NCBI GenBank assembly: GCA_017617525.1
Contig: JAFZWA010000042.1
Location: 1-39,520 of the forward strand
Direction of reading: 5' to 3'
Length of the DNA stretch: 39,520 nucleotides
DNA from: Clostridiales bacterium
GTDB taxonomy: Bacteria; Bacillota; Clostridia; Saccharofermentanales; Saccharofermentanaceae
The notes beneath the pieces were generated by a model, which saw nothing but the letters and a program-made list of their open reading frames with translations, searched no databases and was not told where the DNA came from. The stretch's first letter is position 1; every line of letters starts with the position of its first letter. This document shows, in pieces, positions 10,345 to 19,867 of the stretch. The translations under genes were made by a program, and so were the position numbers.

Positions 10345-11295
10345 TCAGGTCGCGCGGTCACGGCCGAGATTCTTCGATGTGTAGAGACGATCGTCTGCGG
10401 TGTGGATCAGGTCGGCAACATTGCTGCTGTCCTTGTAGCAGGAAATACCCATGCTGGCCGTAAGTCTTACCGGAGTCGATCTTTCATCGAGTACGATCGG
10501 GGCTTCGGAAAGCGCCAGACGTACACGCTCGGCCTGCTTCTTCGCGCCCTTGAGAGGAGTGTCCGGAAGGAGCATCATGAACTCGTCTCCGCCGATACGG
10601 AAGACCATGTCGGACTTTCTGCACTGGGAGGTGAGGATGCCGGCGACGAGGCGCAGAACGTCATCACCCTTGTTGTGACCGAATTCATCGTTGATCTTCT
10701 TGAAGAAGTCGATATCCAAGGAGATCAGTGAGAATGTATCGTCCGGATCGTTCTTCTTTTTGTAGTTTCTGCGATCGTACTGAGAAGCGGTCTTCTCGAT
10801 CATCTCGTAGAAATAACGGCGATTGAAAAGACCCGTCAGATCGTCGACCTGCGACAGTCTCTTCAGTTTTTCATTGGTGCGGCTCAGCTCTTCTTCCACG
10901 ATCTTAAGCGCGGTGATGTTGCGGCTGATGCCCCAGGTGCCGATTACTTTGTCGTTCTCGTCGATGATCGGGTATTTGGAAGCGGAATACCAGACGATGG
11001 AACCATCCGGTTTCTCGAGCTTTTCGATATTGGAAATGAGAGGGATCCGAGTCTCCATGATCTCCATCTCTTCTCTTTTAGAACGTGCGGCAAAATCCTT
11101 CGGGAAATAATCGGCATCCGTTTTGCCTACCATTTCGCGTGGGTCACTGATGCCGAACTGCGCGGCGTGGGAACGGTTATTCCAGACGAAGCGGGAGTGA
11201 GCGTCTTTGAAATAAATGGTATCGTTGGAATAGTCGCGGATGACTTCCAAAATCTTTTCGTTGGAAAAGTTAGGATCCAATTTTTTCTTAGCCAT
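10345..11295 (-). CDS. PAS-GGDEF diguanylate cyclase
   Basis: This 316-aa soluble protein should make cyclic di-GMP from two GTP. An N-terminal PAS fold (about 15-130, ending GTWGISRNITAL) is joined by a short helical linker to a GGDEF domain (about 145-312). The active site is intact: GGDEF at 235-239 and DIDFFKKINDEFGHNKGD at 194-211. The product-inhibition I-site RKSD (226-229) sits exactly five residues before GGDEF. No membrane segment is seen, so the PAS domain probably senses a cytoplasmic ligand. It has the same domain plan as the protein at 28557-29531, but that one is degenerate. It is a single gene between terminators. Confidence 0.93.
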   Translation of the reverse strand: MAKKKLDPNFSNEKILEVIRDYSNDTIYFKDAHSRFVWNNRSHAAQFGISDPREMVGKTDADYFPKDFAARSKREEMEIMETRIPLISNIEKLEKPDGSIVWYSASKYPIIDENDKVIGTWGISRNITALKIVEEELSRTNEKLKRLSQVDDLTGLFNRRYFYEMIEKTASQYDRRNYKKKNDPDDTFSLISLDIDFFKKINDEFGHNKGDDVLRLVAGILTSQCRKSDMVFRIGGDEFMMLLPDTPLKGAKKQAERVRLALSEAPIVLDERSTPVRLTASMGISCYKDSSNVADLIHTADDRLYTSKNLGRDRAT

Positions 11296-11431
11296 AAATG
11301 AAGCTCCTTACCAATCTCTTTTCCCAAACCGTCTTCTAATTACTTCTTCAAAATCCATTTTCTCCCACGTTTCACATTATCTCAAAAAAAATGGAAAAAA
11401 GAAATAGAGAAAAGCATTTCTTCGTGGTTTC

Positions 11432-11440
11432 TGCTATACT
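11432..11440 (+). promoter_or_regulatory. Extended -10 promoter of the LeuA-like gene
   Basis: TGCTATACT at 11432-11440 is an extended -10 (TGn plus TATACT), 32 bp upstream of the ATG. No good -35 is visible, as expected for extended -10 promoters. Confidence 0.6.
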
Positions 11441-11472
11441 GTGACTGTAATTTACGAAGAAACGGTGACCTT

Positions 11473-13017
11473 ATGAAGCTGGAAATCATGGATACCACCC
11501 TTCGGGATGGTGAACAGACCCCGGGAGTTTCGTTTTCTCCCAGTGAAAAATTGAGCATTGCCAAGATCCTTCTCGACGAAGTCAAAGTCGACCGAGTCGA
11601 GGTCACCTCCGCGCGTATTTCCGACGGTGATTTTGAGGCGCTTCAGCGCATCACGGAATGGGCAAAAGGAAAGGGTTATCTCGATAAGGTCGAGGTACTC
11701 GCTTTTGTCGATCGAGGACATTCTCTTTCCTGGATCGAAAATGCCGGCGGACGCGTGATCAATCTCCTTTGCAAAAGCTCTCTTCACCACCTCACCGCGC
11801 AGCTCGGAAAGACACCGGAGCAGCACGTCGGCGAGATCAGAAGAGTCATTGAAGACGCGGCTTTCCGCGACATGAAGGTCAACATCTATCTGGAAGACTG
11901 GTCTAACGGCGTCCAGAGTGATTTTGAATACGTAAAGATGCTCGTTTCCGAGCTTTCCGTCCTGCCTGTCGAAAGGATCATGCTGGCGGATACGCTTGGT
12001 GTTCTGACACCGGATATGACTTTCGAGTATGTCAAAAAGATGGTCGATCTTTTCCCGGAGGTCCATTTCGATTTCCACGCGCACAACGACTACGACATGT
12101 CGGTCGGAAATACCATCATGGCCGTAAAAGCAGGCGCGAAGGGCGTTCACGTTACCGTTAACGGCCTGGGCGAACGCGCCGGTAACGCGCCTCTTGCTTC
12201 GATCGTAGGCGCGGTCGCCGACTTCTGCGATAAAAGATCGATCGACGTCAATGAAACGGCACTTGAGCATGTCAGTAAGATGGTCGAGTCCTTTTCGGGC
12301 ATGCGTATTCCGAAGAACCAGCCAATCACCGGCGCGGCCGTATTTACGCAGACTTGCGGCGTTCACGCGGACGGCGACACGAAGGATTCCCTGTACTGCA
12401 ATAAGCTCGCTCCGGAGCGGTTCGGACGTATGCGTCAGTACGCGCTCGGTAAGTCCAGCGGACGCGCGAGCATAGCGAAGAACTTAGAAGAGATCGGTCT
12501 GAACCTGGATCAGGAATCTCTGGAAAAAGTAACTGCCAGGATCGTTGAGATGGGTGATAACAAAGAGAGCATCATGACCGACGAGCTCCCGTACATCGTT
12601 GCCGACGTTCTCGGTAAAGGAAACGGCGAGTCGAACGTGAAGATCCTGAACTACTACGTCTGCCACGCAAGAGACTTAAATCCCGTAGCGACGATGCGTA
12701 TCCAGATCGACGATAAAGTACACGAAGCGAGTGCTTCCGGTGAAGGTCAGTTCGACGCCTTCATGAGAGCGCTTCAGAAGATCTATCAACAGTTCGGAAG
12801 AACGCTCCCGTTCTTCGCCGACTATACCGTTACGATCCCGCCGGGAGGCCGTACGAACGCGTTCGTCGAGAGTGTCATCACATGGCGCGACGGCGAGCAC
12901 GAGTTTAAGACCAGAGGTCTCGATCGAGATCAGGTCGCGGCGGCGATCAAGGCCACGGCAAAGATGCTCAACATCATTTACGAGCAGGAACAGCTGGGCG
13001 AGCAGGACGTACATTGA
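11473..13017 (+). CDS. 2-isopropylmalate / (R)-citramalate / homocitrate synthase family enzyme
   Basis: The protein belongs to the DRE-TIM acyl-CoA Claisen condensing enzymes, which join acetyl-CoA to a 2-oxo acid. The TIM barrel starts with MDTTLRDGEQTPGV (6-19, catalytic Arg and metal Asp), has the metal-binding HAHND at 202-206 and the GLGERAGNAP loop at 231-240. The C-terminal third (about 385-510) looks like the LeuA regulatory/dimer domain. The substrate cannot be fixed; the closest type I recall is the LeuA-like group common in Bacteroidota and some anaerobes, variously annotated as isopropylmalate or citramalate synthase. No leuB, leuC or leuD lies nearby. GGTGA precedes the ATG by 5 nt, and a strong terminator follows. 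Confidence 0.85.
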   Translation: MKLEIMDTTLRDGEQTPGVSFSPSEKLSIAKILLDEVKVDRVEVTSARISDGDFEALQRITEWAKGKGYLDKVEVLAFVDRGHSLSWIENAGGRVINLLCKSSLHHLTAQLGKTPEQHVGEIRRVIEDAAFRDMKVNIYLEDWSNGVQSDFEYVKMLVSELSVLPVERIMLADTLGVLTPDMTFEYVKKMVDLFPEVHFDFHAHNDYDMSVGNTIMAVKAGAKGVHVTVNGLGERAGNAPLASIVGAVADFCDKRSIDVNETALEHVSKMVESFSGMRIPKNQPITGAAVFTQTCGVHADGDTKDSLYCNKLAPERFGRMRQYALGKSSGRASIAKNLEEIGLNLDQESLEKVTARIVEMGDNKESIMTDELPYIVADVLGKGNGESNVKILNYYVCHARDLNPVATMRIQIDDKVHEASASGEGQFDAFMRALQKIYQQFGRTLPFFADYTVTIPPGGRTNAFVESVITWRDGEHEFKTRGLDRDQVAAAIKATAKMLNIIYEQEQLGEQDVH

Positions 13018-13032
13018 TGAGAGTCAAGAAAA

Positions 13033-13067
13033 GCGGCCGGATGGAAATCATCCGGCCGCATATTTTT
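13033..13067 (+). terminator. Rho-independent terminator of the LeuA-like gene
   Basis: An 11-bp GC-rich stem (13033-13043 with 13049-13059) with a 5-nt loop is followed by ATATTTTT. It sits just before the end of the convergent membrane-protein gene. Confidence 0.9.
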
Positions 13068-13080
13068 AGTGTTATCGGGA

Positions 13081-14700
13081 TCATTTCGCGAAGTATTTAA
13101 AGAAGATCGAATCCTCGTAATCGTATACGAAGAACTGGTCTTTTACGGTCTGAAGTTCAGACGCGTATTTGATGTTTCCGAACGATCCGATCAGGTCTTT
13201 TTCCGCGACAGTCGGCTCATCCGAAAGATTCATCGGATACGAGGTCAGCGCGGAATAGAGGATGTAGTTTCCGGGCGTGTACGCGGCGACGACCATAAGG
13301 ATCAGAACGAGTCTTCCCGCGATGGCTTTTTTCAACTTAAGATCTTTTCTTCGGCACATCTCGAAATTGTCGGTGACGAACATGACGACATAAAGACCGA
13401 TCATGAACATCGGCGCCATGCTTCCTCGCATCAGGAAATCGTTGGCGATGCTGATCTTATAGATCGGCAGGATCAAAAGCGTGATGAACGCGGTCCAGAG
13501 CATCGGATCTTTCTTGTGCTTTCTGATGATCAGGATGAACCAGAAAACGAAATCGAAGAGGACGAACATGATGTAGTCCTTAAGAAGATGAAGCGGAGTA
13601 TAGAATTTCCAGATGAATCCGTCCGCGCCGGTGGCATTCGGATTCGCGGTATAAAGCGATCCGAAAAGCACCAGACAGATGATCGGCGGAATGATATTCT
13701 GCGGAGTGAAGACGGTCTTCAGGATCGATTTGAGGAAAGGTGCTTTTGCGGCGGTATCTTCGGAGTTTTCGTCAGCGCCGTTTCTATTTCTGCTCGTCAT
13801 GATGATCTTGCAGACGCACATCGGGAAAATGCCGATCGTGGCCCATGGTGAATAGCAGAACATCAGACCGCCCAGAAGACCGATGCTTTGGCCATTTGGC
13901 GCAAGGAGAAGAAGCGTCGTGATCATCCAGCCCGGGATGCTCTGGTTAAAAACATTCATGATCTGGAAGAAGTTGCTGTGGATAAAGAGGTGCTTCGTCC
14001 AGCCCTCCCAGGTGGTTCCCGTTCCGGTGATCCTGTTGATCACGTACGGAATGACGTCAAATCCGGCGAACAGGATCAGGCAGAAAAACAGTACCTTCGA
14101 CGAGCGCTTGTAAAGCAGGGAAGCGCCGAGAGAAACGAGGAACAGTCCGATGCCCGTCCAGATGAAAAGCACGATCCTCGCGGCCATAAGTCCGAAGAGC
14201 TTTCCGAAAAGCGCCGGTACCATCCAGAACGCGAAGTAATAGGCAAACGCCGCGGTCCCGGAGCCGAGGTTTGCCGCGACGGCGGGATTCTGCTGCGTGG
14301 AGAAATCGTAGATAACCGGCCACTTGTACTCGACCAGATCATTTAGGATCGCATATCTGACGCGGTGGTCGGCCGAGCAGTTGCCGAATTCGCTGACACC
14401 GCCCCAGTAAAGAAGGATAGGGATCAAGATGATGACGAAGATCAGATAGGATGGATTGATGACTATCGATCTATCAGATTCTTTAAGTGAAACAGGGTCC
14501 TTTTTCATGCTACGCATGGTCAGGTAAACGGCGCCGATCAGGCCTGCCGAGAAGAGAACTGCCCACCAGATCTTCAGATATCCGAAAATGAAGATCACTA
14601 CCGGAAGCGCCAGATAGATAAGCGCCGCAAGATAGAAACTTCTTACGTTTATGGATAAGGGATGACGGCGGCTTTCTTTAAGGGAACTTACTTCCTGCAT
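13081..14700 (-). CDS. Multi-pass membrane protein of unknown function (GT-C-like?), partner of the MurD-CapA fusion
   Basis: This 539-aa protein has roughly ten to twelve hydrophobic segments and short loops. I do not recognise the family. After the first three hydrophobic stretches comes an acidic/His loop with SADHRVRYAILNDL (109-122) and then WPVIYD. That layout (an Asp in the first large outer loop, then a WP motif) recalls GT-C-type polyprenyl-phosphate-sugar transferases and O-antigen-type membrane enzymes, but the match is loose. A cytoplasmic basic/acidic stretch breaks the middle. Its start lies one nucleotide after the MurD-CapA stop, with AGG as the only nearby ribosome site, so translational coupling is likely and a joint role is the obvious inference. 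Confidence 0.7.
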   Translation of the reverse strand: MQEVSSLKESRRHPLSINVRSFYLAALIYLALPVVIFIFGYLKIWWAVLFSAGLIGAVYLTMRSMKKDPVSLKESDRSIVINPSYLIFVIILIPILLYWGGVSEFGNCSADHRVRYAILNDLVEYKWPVIYDFSTQQNPAVAANLGSGTAAFAYYFAFWMVPALFGKLFGLMAARIVLFIWTGIGLFLVSLGASLLYKRSSKVLFFCLILFAGFDVIPYVINRITGTGTTWEGWTKHLFIHSNFFQIMNVFNQSIPGWMITTLLLLAPNGQSIGLLGGLMFCYSPWATIGIFPMCVCKIIMTSRNRNGADENSEDTAAKAPFLKSILKTVFTPQNIIPPIICLVLFGSLYTANPNATGADGFIWKFYTPLHLLKDYIMFVLFDFVFWFILIIRKHKKDPMLWTAFITLLILPIYKISIANDFLMRGSMAPMFMIGLYVVMFVTDNFEMCRRKDLKLKKAIAGRLVLILMVVAAYTPGNYILYSALTSYPMNLSDEPTVAEKDLIGSFGNIKYASELQTVKDQFFVYDYEDSIFFKYFAK

Positions 14701-14701
14701 C

Positions 14702-17074
14702 TTATGCCTCCGAACCGCTGTTCAGATCGGGGATCTGGTCACGGATATATTTGACGATATCCTGCATTCTACTTTCTTTCCAGGCTTCTTCTTTTTCCTT
14801 TTCGGCCAGCGGACAGAGGATAAAGAAGTCCAGTGTTTCACCCGGAACTCTTCCTGTACGGAGCGGCTCTTCGAAGTGTGCTTTCCACTCTTCTTCGGTC
14901 GCGTCCTTAAAACGCTTCGGGTCGAGATATCTCATCTGACGGCGTGTCGCGGCGATATGCATCTTCGCCGAAAGCGGCGACAGGAGCTTATATTCGTCTT
15001 CCGGAACGTCCTGGAAGATGACCGGAAGTTCACCGAGATCGACATGTTCTTCACCGCGAAGGATGTCGATACCGTAAGGGGTGAATGAGAACTCCTTTTC
15101 GGATAGTTTAAGGGAAAGGAGAAGTCCTTTTTCCGTATTGTACTGAGAGCGCTGATAGTCGGTATCGAAGATGAAGTTACCGAGTGAATAGAAGATGGCT
15201 TTATCACCGACCATCTCGTAATTCATCGGAACGTGCGGGTGGTGCGAGACGACGATGTCCGCGCCCATCTCAAGATACAGGTGATATCTGTCTCTGGTGT
15301 AAGGAGACGGAAGCGGCGTGAATTCCTCGCCCGCGTGCGCGACAACAATGCACCAGCGGCAGGTCTTTTTGATCTTCGTAATTGCGTCCTGAATGGCATC
15401 CAGATCACTCCAGCTGAAGCAGCCGGCTTCATCTTCCGTTGCTTTTCGACAGGCACGCTGATAACCGACGCCGAACATGCCGATACCGCCTGCTTCGGGA
15501 AGTGTCAGGATCTTTCTTGCCTCCGTGATATTCATGCCGGCGCCGATGGTTTGGATGCCGCGTTTTTCGGCCTCTTTCAGCGTCGACGCGATGCCTTCCA
15601 CGCCTGCGTCTTTGATGTGGTTGTTGCAGATATTCCAGATATCACAGTGATTTTCCGAAAGGAAATCGGCGACGGCCGGCTCCATGAAATGGAGGAGCTG
15701 CTTGGCGCCTTCGTTGACTTCATTTTTCGGGCACTCCATGATCGGTCCTTCGACATTGGCGATCACGTGGTCGGCAAAAGAAAGGACGTCTTTAACGCGC
15801 TTTGATAGGAGCTTCGGATCTTCCCACTTGTGATCCATGTAACGGTCGAATCCGATATCACCGGTGAAGACGAGTGTGGTCTCGCCTTTGACTAACTGGC
15901 AGAACTTTTCGCCACGTGCCTCAAAATCCTTGAAGTGCGTGTAGGACGCTGCGGCCGGGGACATGATGCATGCCTTGCCCGATGGTGTGATCCTTCTTGC
16001 CATCTCGACGGATTCCTTGATGTCGGAAACGAGGTGGCAGTAGGGAAGGTCGCCGACCTCATCGTAGATGCGCTTGCCGCTTTCGTAAGCACAGATGTAC
16101 CGGTACTCCGAATGCTCCTTGATGAAGGCGATGAGCGTGGTGTAGTCGATGCCGCGATCCATGCCGCCGATCAGGAGCGTGCCTGTATTTTTGATGCTGG
16201 TCGCAGCCTGAATGGTCGCCTGCGGGATCGTGGAAATCGAGTCGTTATAGAAATCGATGCCGTCGAAGTTTCCGACGAACTCGAGACGGTGGTGAAGACC
16301 GGTAAAGGTCTCGATGCTCTTTCTTACTTTCTCGGGATCAAGTCCCAGCACTTCCGTGCAGATACGGTAAACGAAGGTCGCGTTGAACCGGTTGTGATTG
16401 CCTTTGAGCTGCATGTTAAACTGCATCGCTTCGTTGAAATTCAGAAGGTTCTTTTTCGCTTTCGTCTCGATCGGCGGAACGTCATTTCCGTAGAAAAGAT
16501 AGTCTTCCGGACCCTGATGGATCGTGATGTTCTTCTTCGCGTTGAAGTAGTTTTCCATCGTGATATATCGGTCGAGATGATCCTCATAGAGATTGAGGAA
16601 TACGGCGATATGCGGAGAGAACTCAAGATCCGAGAGCTGATGACAGGACAGTTCGTAAACGATCAGGGTCTCGTCGTGGATCTCATCGTAGTAGTCAAAG
16701 CAGGGAAGTCCGATATTTCCGCAGAGAATCGCGTTGCCGTTTCTTACGTCGTGAAGGACGTGATAAAGAAGTGAGGAAGTGGTGCTTTTGCCTTTGGTAC
16801 CGGTAACGCCGATGACCTTGGATCCGAACTCTTCCATGAAAAGACGTGTCTGGGAAATATACTTGGGTTCATCGGCATGAGTGATGATGCCCGGACTTTT
16901 CAAGATGTAATCGAAATCACTTGCGCGCTTTAAGATCTCATCTTCCGAACCCTCGACCATTTCATAGGCCGCGCCGGGGCAGTGCTCCAGGAGGAACTTT
17001 TCGGAAGACTTTCCTTCTCTTCCTTTTCCCCAGATGAGAATTCGTTTGTTATCGAGCTTTTCCGTGATCTTCAT
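14702..17074 (-). CDS. MurD-like ligase fused to a CapA/PgsA metallophosphatase-like domain
   Basis: Residues 1-397 are a full MurD-type ligase: P-loop GVTGTKGKSTT (89-99), LNLYEDHLDRY (160-170), the AKK of the carbamylated-lysine loop (179-181), KGNHNRFN (224-231) and the MurD-type end SPAAASYTHFKDFEARG (372-388). Residues 400-790 are a CapA/PgsA domain: TGDIGFD (404-410), ANVEGP (439-444), NNHIKDAG (484-491), AHAGEE (579-584), SHHPHV (610-615) and YSLGNFIFD (629-637). The junction is only a few residues. Canonical MurD has NDSKATN and a GGxDK-type block; here they read NDSISTI (277-283) and GGMDRG (303-308), so two lysines near the amino-acid acceptor are lost. No signal peptide or membrane segment is seen, so the CapA domain should be cytoplasmic, unlike usual PgsA. 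GGAG lies 8 nt before the ATG. Confidence 0.9.
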   Translation of the reverse strand: MKITEKLDNKRILIWGKGREGKSSEKFLLEHCPGAAYEMVEGSEDEILKRASDFDYILKSPGIITHADEPKYISQTRLFMEEFGSKVIGVTGTKGKSTTSSLLYHVLHDVRNGNAILCGNIGLPCFDYYDEIHDETLIVYELSCHQLSDLEFSPHIAVFLNLYEDHLDRYITMENYFNAKKNITIHQGPEDYLFYGNDVPPIETKAKKNLLNFNEAMQFNMQLKGNHNRFNATFVYRICTEVLGLDPEKVRKSIETFTGLHHRLEFVGNFDGIDFYNDSISTIPQATIQAATSIKNTGTLLIGGMDRGIDYTTLIAFIKEHSEYRYICAYESGKRIYDEVGDLPYCHLVSDIKESVEMARRITPSGKACIMSPAAASYTHFKDFEARGEKFCQLVKGETTLVFTGDIGFDRYMDHKWEDPKLLSKRVKDVLSFADHVIANVEGPIMECPKNEVNEGAKQLLHFMEPAVADFLSENHCDIWNICNNHIKDAGVEGIASTLKEAEKRGIQTIGAGMNITEARKILTLPEAGGIGMFGVGYQRACRKATEDEAGCFSWSDLDAIQDAITKIKKTCRWCIVVAHAGEEFTPLPSPYTRDRYHLYLEMGADIVVSHHPHVPMNYEMVGDKAIFYSLGNFIFDTDYQRSQYNTEKGLLLSLKLSEKEFSFTPYGIDILRGEEHVDLGELPVIFQDVPEDEYKLLSPLSAKMHIAATRRQMRYLDPKRFKDATEEEWKAHFEEPLRTGRVPGETLDFFILCPLAEKEKEEAWKESRMQDIVKYIRDQIPDLNSGSEA

Positions 17075-17102
17075 GCGTCTTACTCCTTATATATGCAAAC
17101 AC

Positions 17103-17111
17103 ATTTTACCA
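17103..17111 (-). promoter_or_regulatory. Extended -10 promoter of the MurD-CapA operon
   Basis: The minus strand reads TGGTAAAAT (plus 17103-17111), a TGn-type extended -10, 29 bp before the ATG. The rest of the 200-bp gap to the MATE gene shows nothing coding; it holds two hairpins without T-tracts near 17214-17239 and 17260-17299. Confidence 0.45.
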
Positions 17112-17275
17112 AATTTTCAAAAATGGTGAGTATTTTTCGGAACTGATGTCATTAATGAAGTGAATGCAATAATTTTGACGCTAGATACCTACTCAAAATC
17201 CAGATAGGATAGCGGCGGGTTCCCGTCCCAAATCCCGCCCTGTCTCCCTGCTCCTGCGGACCACGGAAAAGCAGT

Positions 17276-18667
17276 TTATGTACCCACTGCTTCCGTGGTT
17301 CCTCTTTTCATCTTTCTCCAGATCGTGAAATACATCGTCGTGAAGCAGATGCTCGCTCCGATCATCTGACTGAAAAACTCTGCCCAGAAAACACCGTCAA
17401 CGCCCATTCCGATATTCGGAAGAAGAAGCGTCAGAGGGGTGACCAGTAGGATCTTTCGAAGCATGGAAAAGAACAGCGCCCGTTTCGGACAGTTCAGCGC
17501 GACAAAGGTGGTCTGTCCGCTCATCTGAAGTGCCATGAACGGGAACGCGCCGAAGTAGATGCGCGCGCAGTGAACGGTCAGGTCGATCAGTTCCTCGTCA
17601 TCGGAAAAGATACGGAAGACCGGTCCCGGAATAAAGAGCATCGCGAGCCACAAAAGGACATTGACGATCAGGCCGCTGATGAAGATGAAGCGGATGCATT
17701 CGGAGACACGCTTATTCTGCTTCGCGCCGTAGTTATAGCTCATGACATTCTGTCCCGCGGCGGTAACTCCGCTGTTCGGAAGACTCATGATCTCTCGAAC
17801 CGAATTCGCCAGGCTCATCGCGCCGACATAGAGCGTACTGAGCTCGCCGCCGAAGCTTTTGAGCATGATGTTTACGACCGCCTGCGTCATACTGGTCGTG
17901 ACCTTAAACGTAAATCCGGTCGCGCCGAGTTTGATGAGTCCCGGGAGCTGTTTTCTGTCGATGAGAAGACGCTTCAGGCGAAGCGGAGGCCTTTTGCCTC
18001 GAAGGAAGATAATGACCCACAGGGCGCTCGCGCTCTGGGAAATGACCGTCGCGAGAGCCGCGCCTTTGATGCCCATATCGAATACGAAGATGAAGAGCGG
18101 GTCGAGCGCGATATTCAGGACGGCGCCGAGAACAACGGTGGCCATACCGATCTTCGGAAAGCCCTGCGCCGTGATGAACGGGTTCATGCCGAGGCTGATC
18201 AGCACGGGGATCGTGCCGATGACGTAGATGCGGAAATAGTCGACTGCGTAGGGAAGCGAGGATTCGTCACCGCCGAGGATCTCGAGGATCCAGGGAGCGA
18301 TGGCAAAAAGAGTCACGGTCAGGACCGCGCCGATGATCAGAAGAAGCGAAAAGGAAGTCGCCATCATGCGCTCTGCTTTTCCGTCTTTATGCTCGCCTCT
18401 GGCGATCGTGGCAAGTGTAGTACCGCCTGTGCTGCAGAGGTTGGCAAACGCGCTGATGAAGGTGATCAACGGGAAGCACACGCCAAGGCCCGTGATAGCG
18501 AGAGTTCCGGTCTCGCCCATGTGGCCGATATAAGCTCTGTCGACGATGTTATAGAGTACAACGACCAGCTCGGCCAGCATGATCGGAAGACCGAGTTTTA
18601 AGATCAGAAGAGGGACATTTCCCTTGGAGAAGTCGCCTTGTTTAGTTTTCGCGCATGGCTCACTCAT
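17276..18667 (-). CDS. MATE family multidrug/organic-cation efflux transporter
   Basis: This 463-aa protein has about twelve hydrophobic segments in two homologous halves. Typical MATE features are the N-terminal GNVPLLILKLGLPIMLAEL, the PLITFISAFANLCSTGGTTL stretch in the first half and the matching VGAMSLANSVREI block in the second half. MATE pumps export cationic drugs or metabolites driven by Na+ or H+. Its ATG overlaps the CDF stop codon by 4 nt (ATGA), so it is translated after the CDF gene; no separate strong ribosome site is seen. The stop codon lies in the loop of a 13-bp hairpin with a 2-nt bulge (17260-17299). Confidence 0.95.
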   Translation of the reverse strand: MSEPCAKTKQGDFSKGNVPLLILKLGLPIMLAELVVVLYNIVDRAYIGHMGETGTLAITGLGVCFPLITFISAFANLCSTGGTTLATIARGEHKDGKAERMMATSFSLLLIIGAVLTVTLFAIAPWILEILGGDESSLPYAVDYFRIYVIGTIPVLISLGMNPFITAQGFPKIGMATVVLGAVLNIALDPLFIFVFDMGIKGAALATVISQSASALWVIIFLRGKRPPLRLKRLLIDRKQLPGLIKLGATGFTFKVTTSMTQAVVNIMLKSFGGELSTLYVGAMSLANSVREIMSLPNSGVTAAGQNVMSYNYGAKQNKRVSECIRFIFISGLIVNVLLWLAMLFIPGPVFRIFSDDEELIDLTVHCARIYFGAFPFMALQMSGQTTFVALNCPKRALFFSMLRKILLVTPLTLLLPNIGMGVDGVFWAEFFSQMIGASICFTTMYFTIWRKMKRGTTEAVGT

Positions 18668-19830
18668 ACATATGACCGGTCGATCTTAATGACACAGAAG
18701 TGGTGAGGGTGCTTTTCGAGCATCTTCTTCTGGACGCTCTGGATCAGTTCTTTTTCCGAAGTGGTCACATCGTGCGGGACGACCATGTCGAAAATGAGGT
18801 TCGTGTGGCTATCGCCCGGAACCATGCGGAAATCATGGATCGTGATGCGCTCGTCGAGCTCTTTGACGATCTCTTTTGCTTCGTCCTGAAGCTTCATGAG
18901 ATCCTTGTTTTTCGTATCGATCGGATCCATGTGGATGACGGCCTCGCAGTCGAGTTCTTTGGCCAGATCGTACTCGATATTGTCGATGACGTCATGGACA
19001 TAGAACATGTCTTGGAAAGCGGAAACTTCGGCGTGAAGGGAGACCATCTTTCTGCCCGGACCGTAGTCGTGAACGACCACATCGTGGATGCCGCTGATGG
19101 CTTCGTGGGACATGACGATCTCTTCGATCTTGTCGATGAATTCTTTGGACGGCGGAGTGCCGAGGAGCGGCTCGATGGTTTCTCTCGCGGCATTGATTCC
19201 GGAGTAGAGGATAAAGACCGCAAGCGCAACACCGATATACGCGTCGACCGGAAGGTCGGTGAATTTCGTGGAGATAACGGCGAGAAGTACAACGGATGTG
19301 GAGATCATGTCGTTTCTGCTGTCGATCGCTGTCGCGCGCATCGCCGAGGAGTCAATGATCTTCGCCCATTTGAAGTTGTAGTACATCATGTAGGCTTTTA
19401 CCAGAAGGGAAGCGATCAGCATCGCGACGGCAAGGACCGTGCAGTCGACCGCTGTCGGGTGGATGATGCCCTCGATCGAGGATTTACCGAGCTCGAAGCC
19501 CATGATGCAGATTAGAAGGGAAACGATGAGACCGGAGATGTACTCGAGACGGCCGTGTCCGAACGGATGGTCGGCGTCCGGTGCTTTTCCCGCGAGACGA
19601 AAACCGATCATCGTGATGATCGAAGATCCCGCGTCGGAGAGGTTGTTCAAAGCGTCACCGACGATGGCGATGGAGTGTGTCAGGATACCCATGACGAGCT
19701 TTCCGATGAAAAGCATGATGTTGAAGAAAATACCGCACGCGCCGCAGATACTTCCGACGTCACGGCGCACCTGAGGCTGCTTCGGCTGATCGATATTCTT
19801 CACCAGTTTTCGGATCAAAAAGGAAACCAT
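18664..19830 (-). CDS. Cation diffusion facilitator (CDF) family divalent-metal transporter
   Basis: This 388-aa protein should export Zn2+, Fe2+, Mn2+ or similar ions in exchange for protons. It has about six membrane segments, the metal-site helix HSIAIVGDALNNLSDAGSS with two Asp residues, and DADHPFGHGRLEY just after the next segment. A long cytoplasmic C-terminal domain with several His/Asp residues is typical of the family; it may bind metal. The chosen ATG at 19830 has GGGAG about 5 nt upstream; the open frame runs on another 270 bp but without family homology. It is coupled to the MATE gene by a 4-nt overlap. Confidence 0.95.
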   Translation of the reverse strand: MVSFLIRKLVKNIDQPKQPQVRRDVGSICGACGIFFNIMLFIGKLVMGILTHSIAIVGDALNNLSDAGSSIITMIGFRLAGKAPDADHPFGHGRLEYISGLIVSLLICIMGFELGKSSIEGIIHPTAVDCTVLAVAMLIASLLVKAYMMYYNFKWAKIIDSSAMRATAIDSRNDMISTSVVLLAVISTKFTDLPVDAYIGVALAVFILYSGINAARETIEPLLGTPPSKEFIDKIEEIVMSHEAISGIHDVVVHDYGPGRKMVSLHAEVSAFQDMFYVHDVIDNIEYDLAKELDCEAVIHMDPIDTKNKDLMKLQDEAKEIVKELDERITIHDFRMVPGDSHTNLIFDMVVPHDVTTSEKELIQSVQKKMLEKHPHHFCVIKIDRSYV

Positions 19831-19867
19831 GGTTTCTCCCTTCCTACTTTCCTTCACGTTTCCATAC

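Noticed and set aside
11296-11472. T-box leader before the LeuA-like gene
   Set aside because: The gap is short, the promoter is 32 bp before the start, and no T-box sequence or antiterminator is visible.
17214-17239. GGCGGG/CCCGCC hairpin after the MATE gene as terminator
   Set aside because: The stem is 6 bp, the loop 14 nt and no T-run follows; too weak to list as a terminator.
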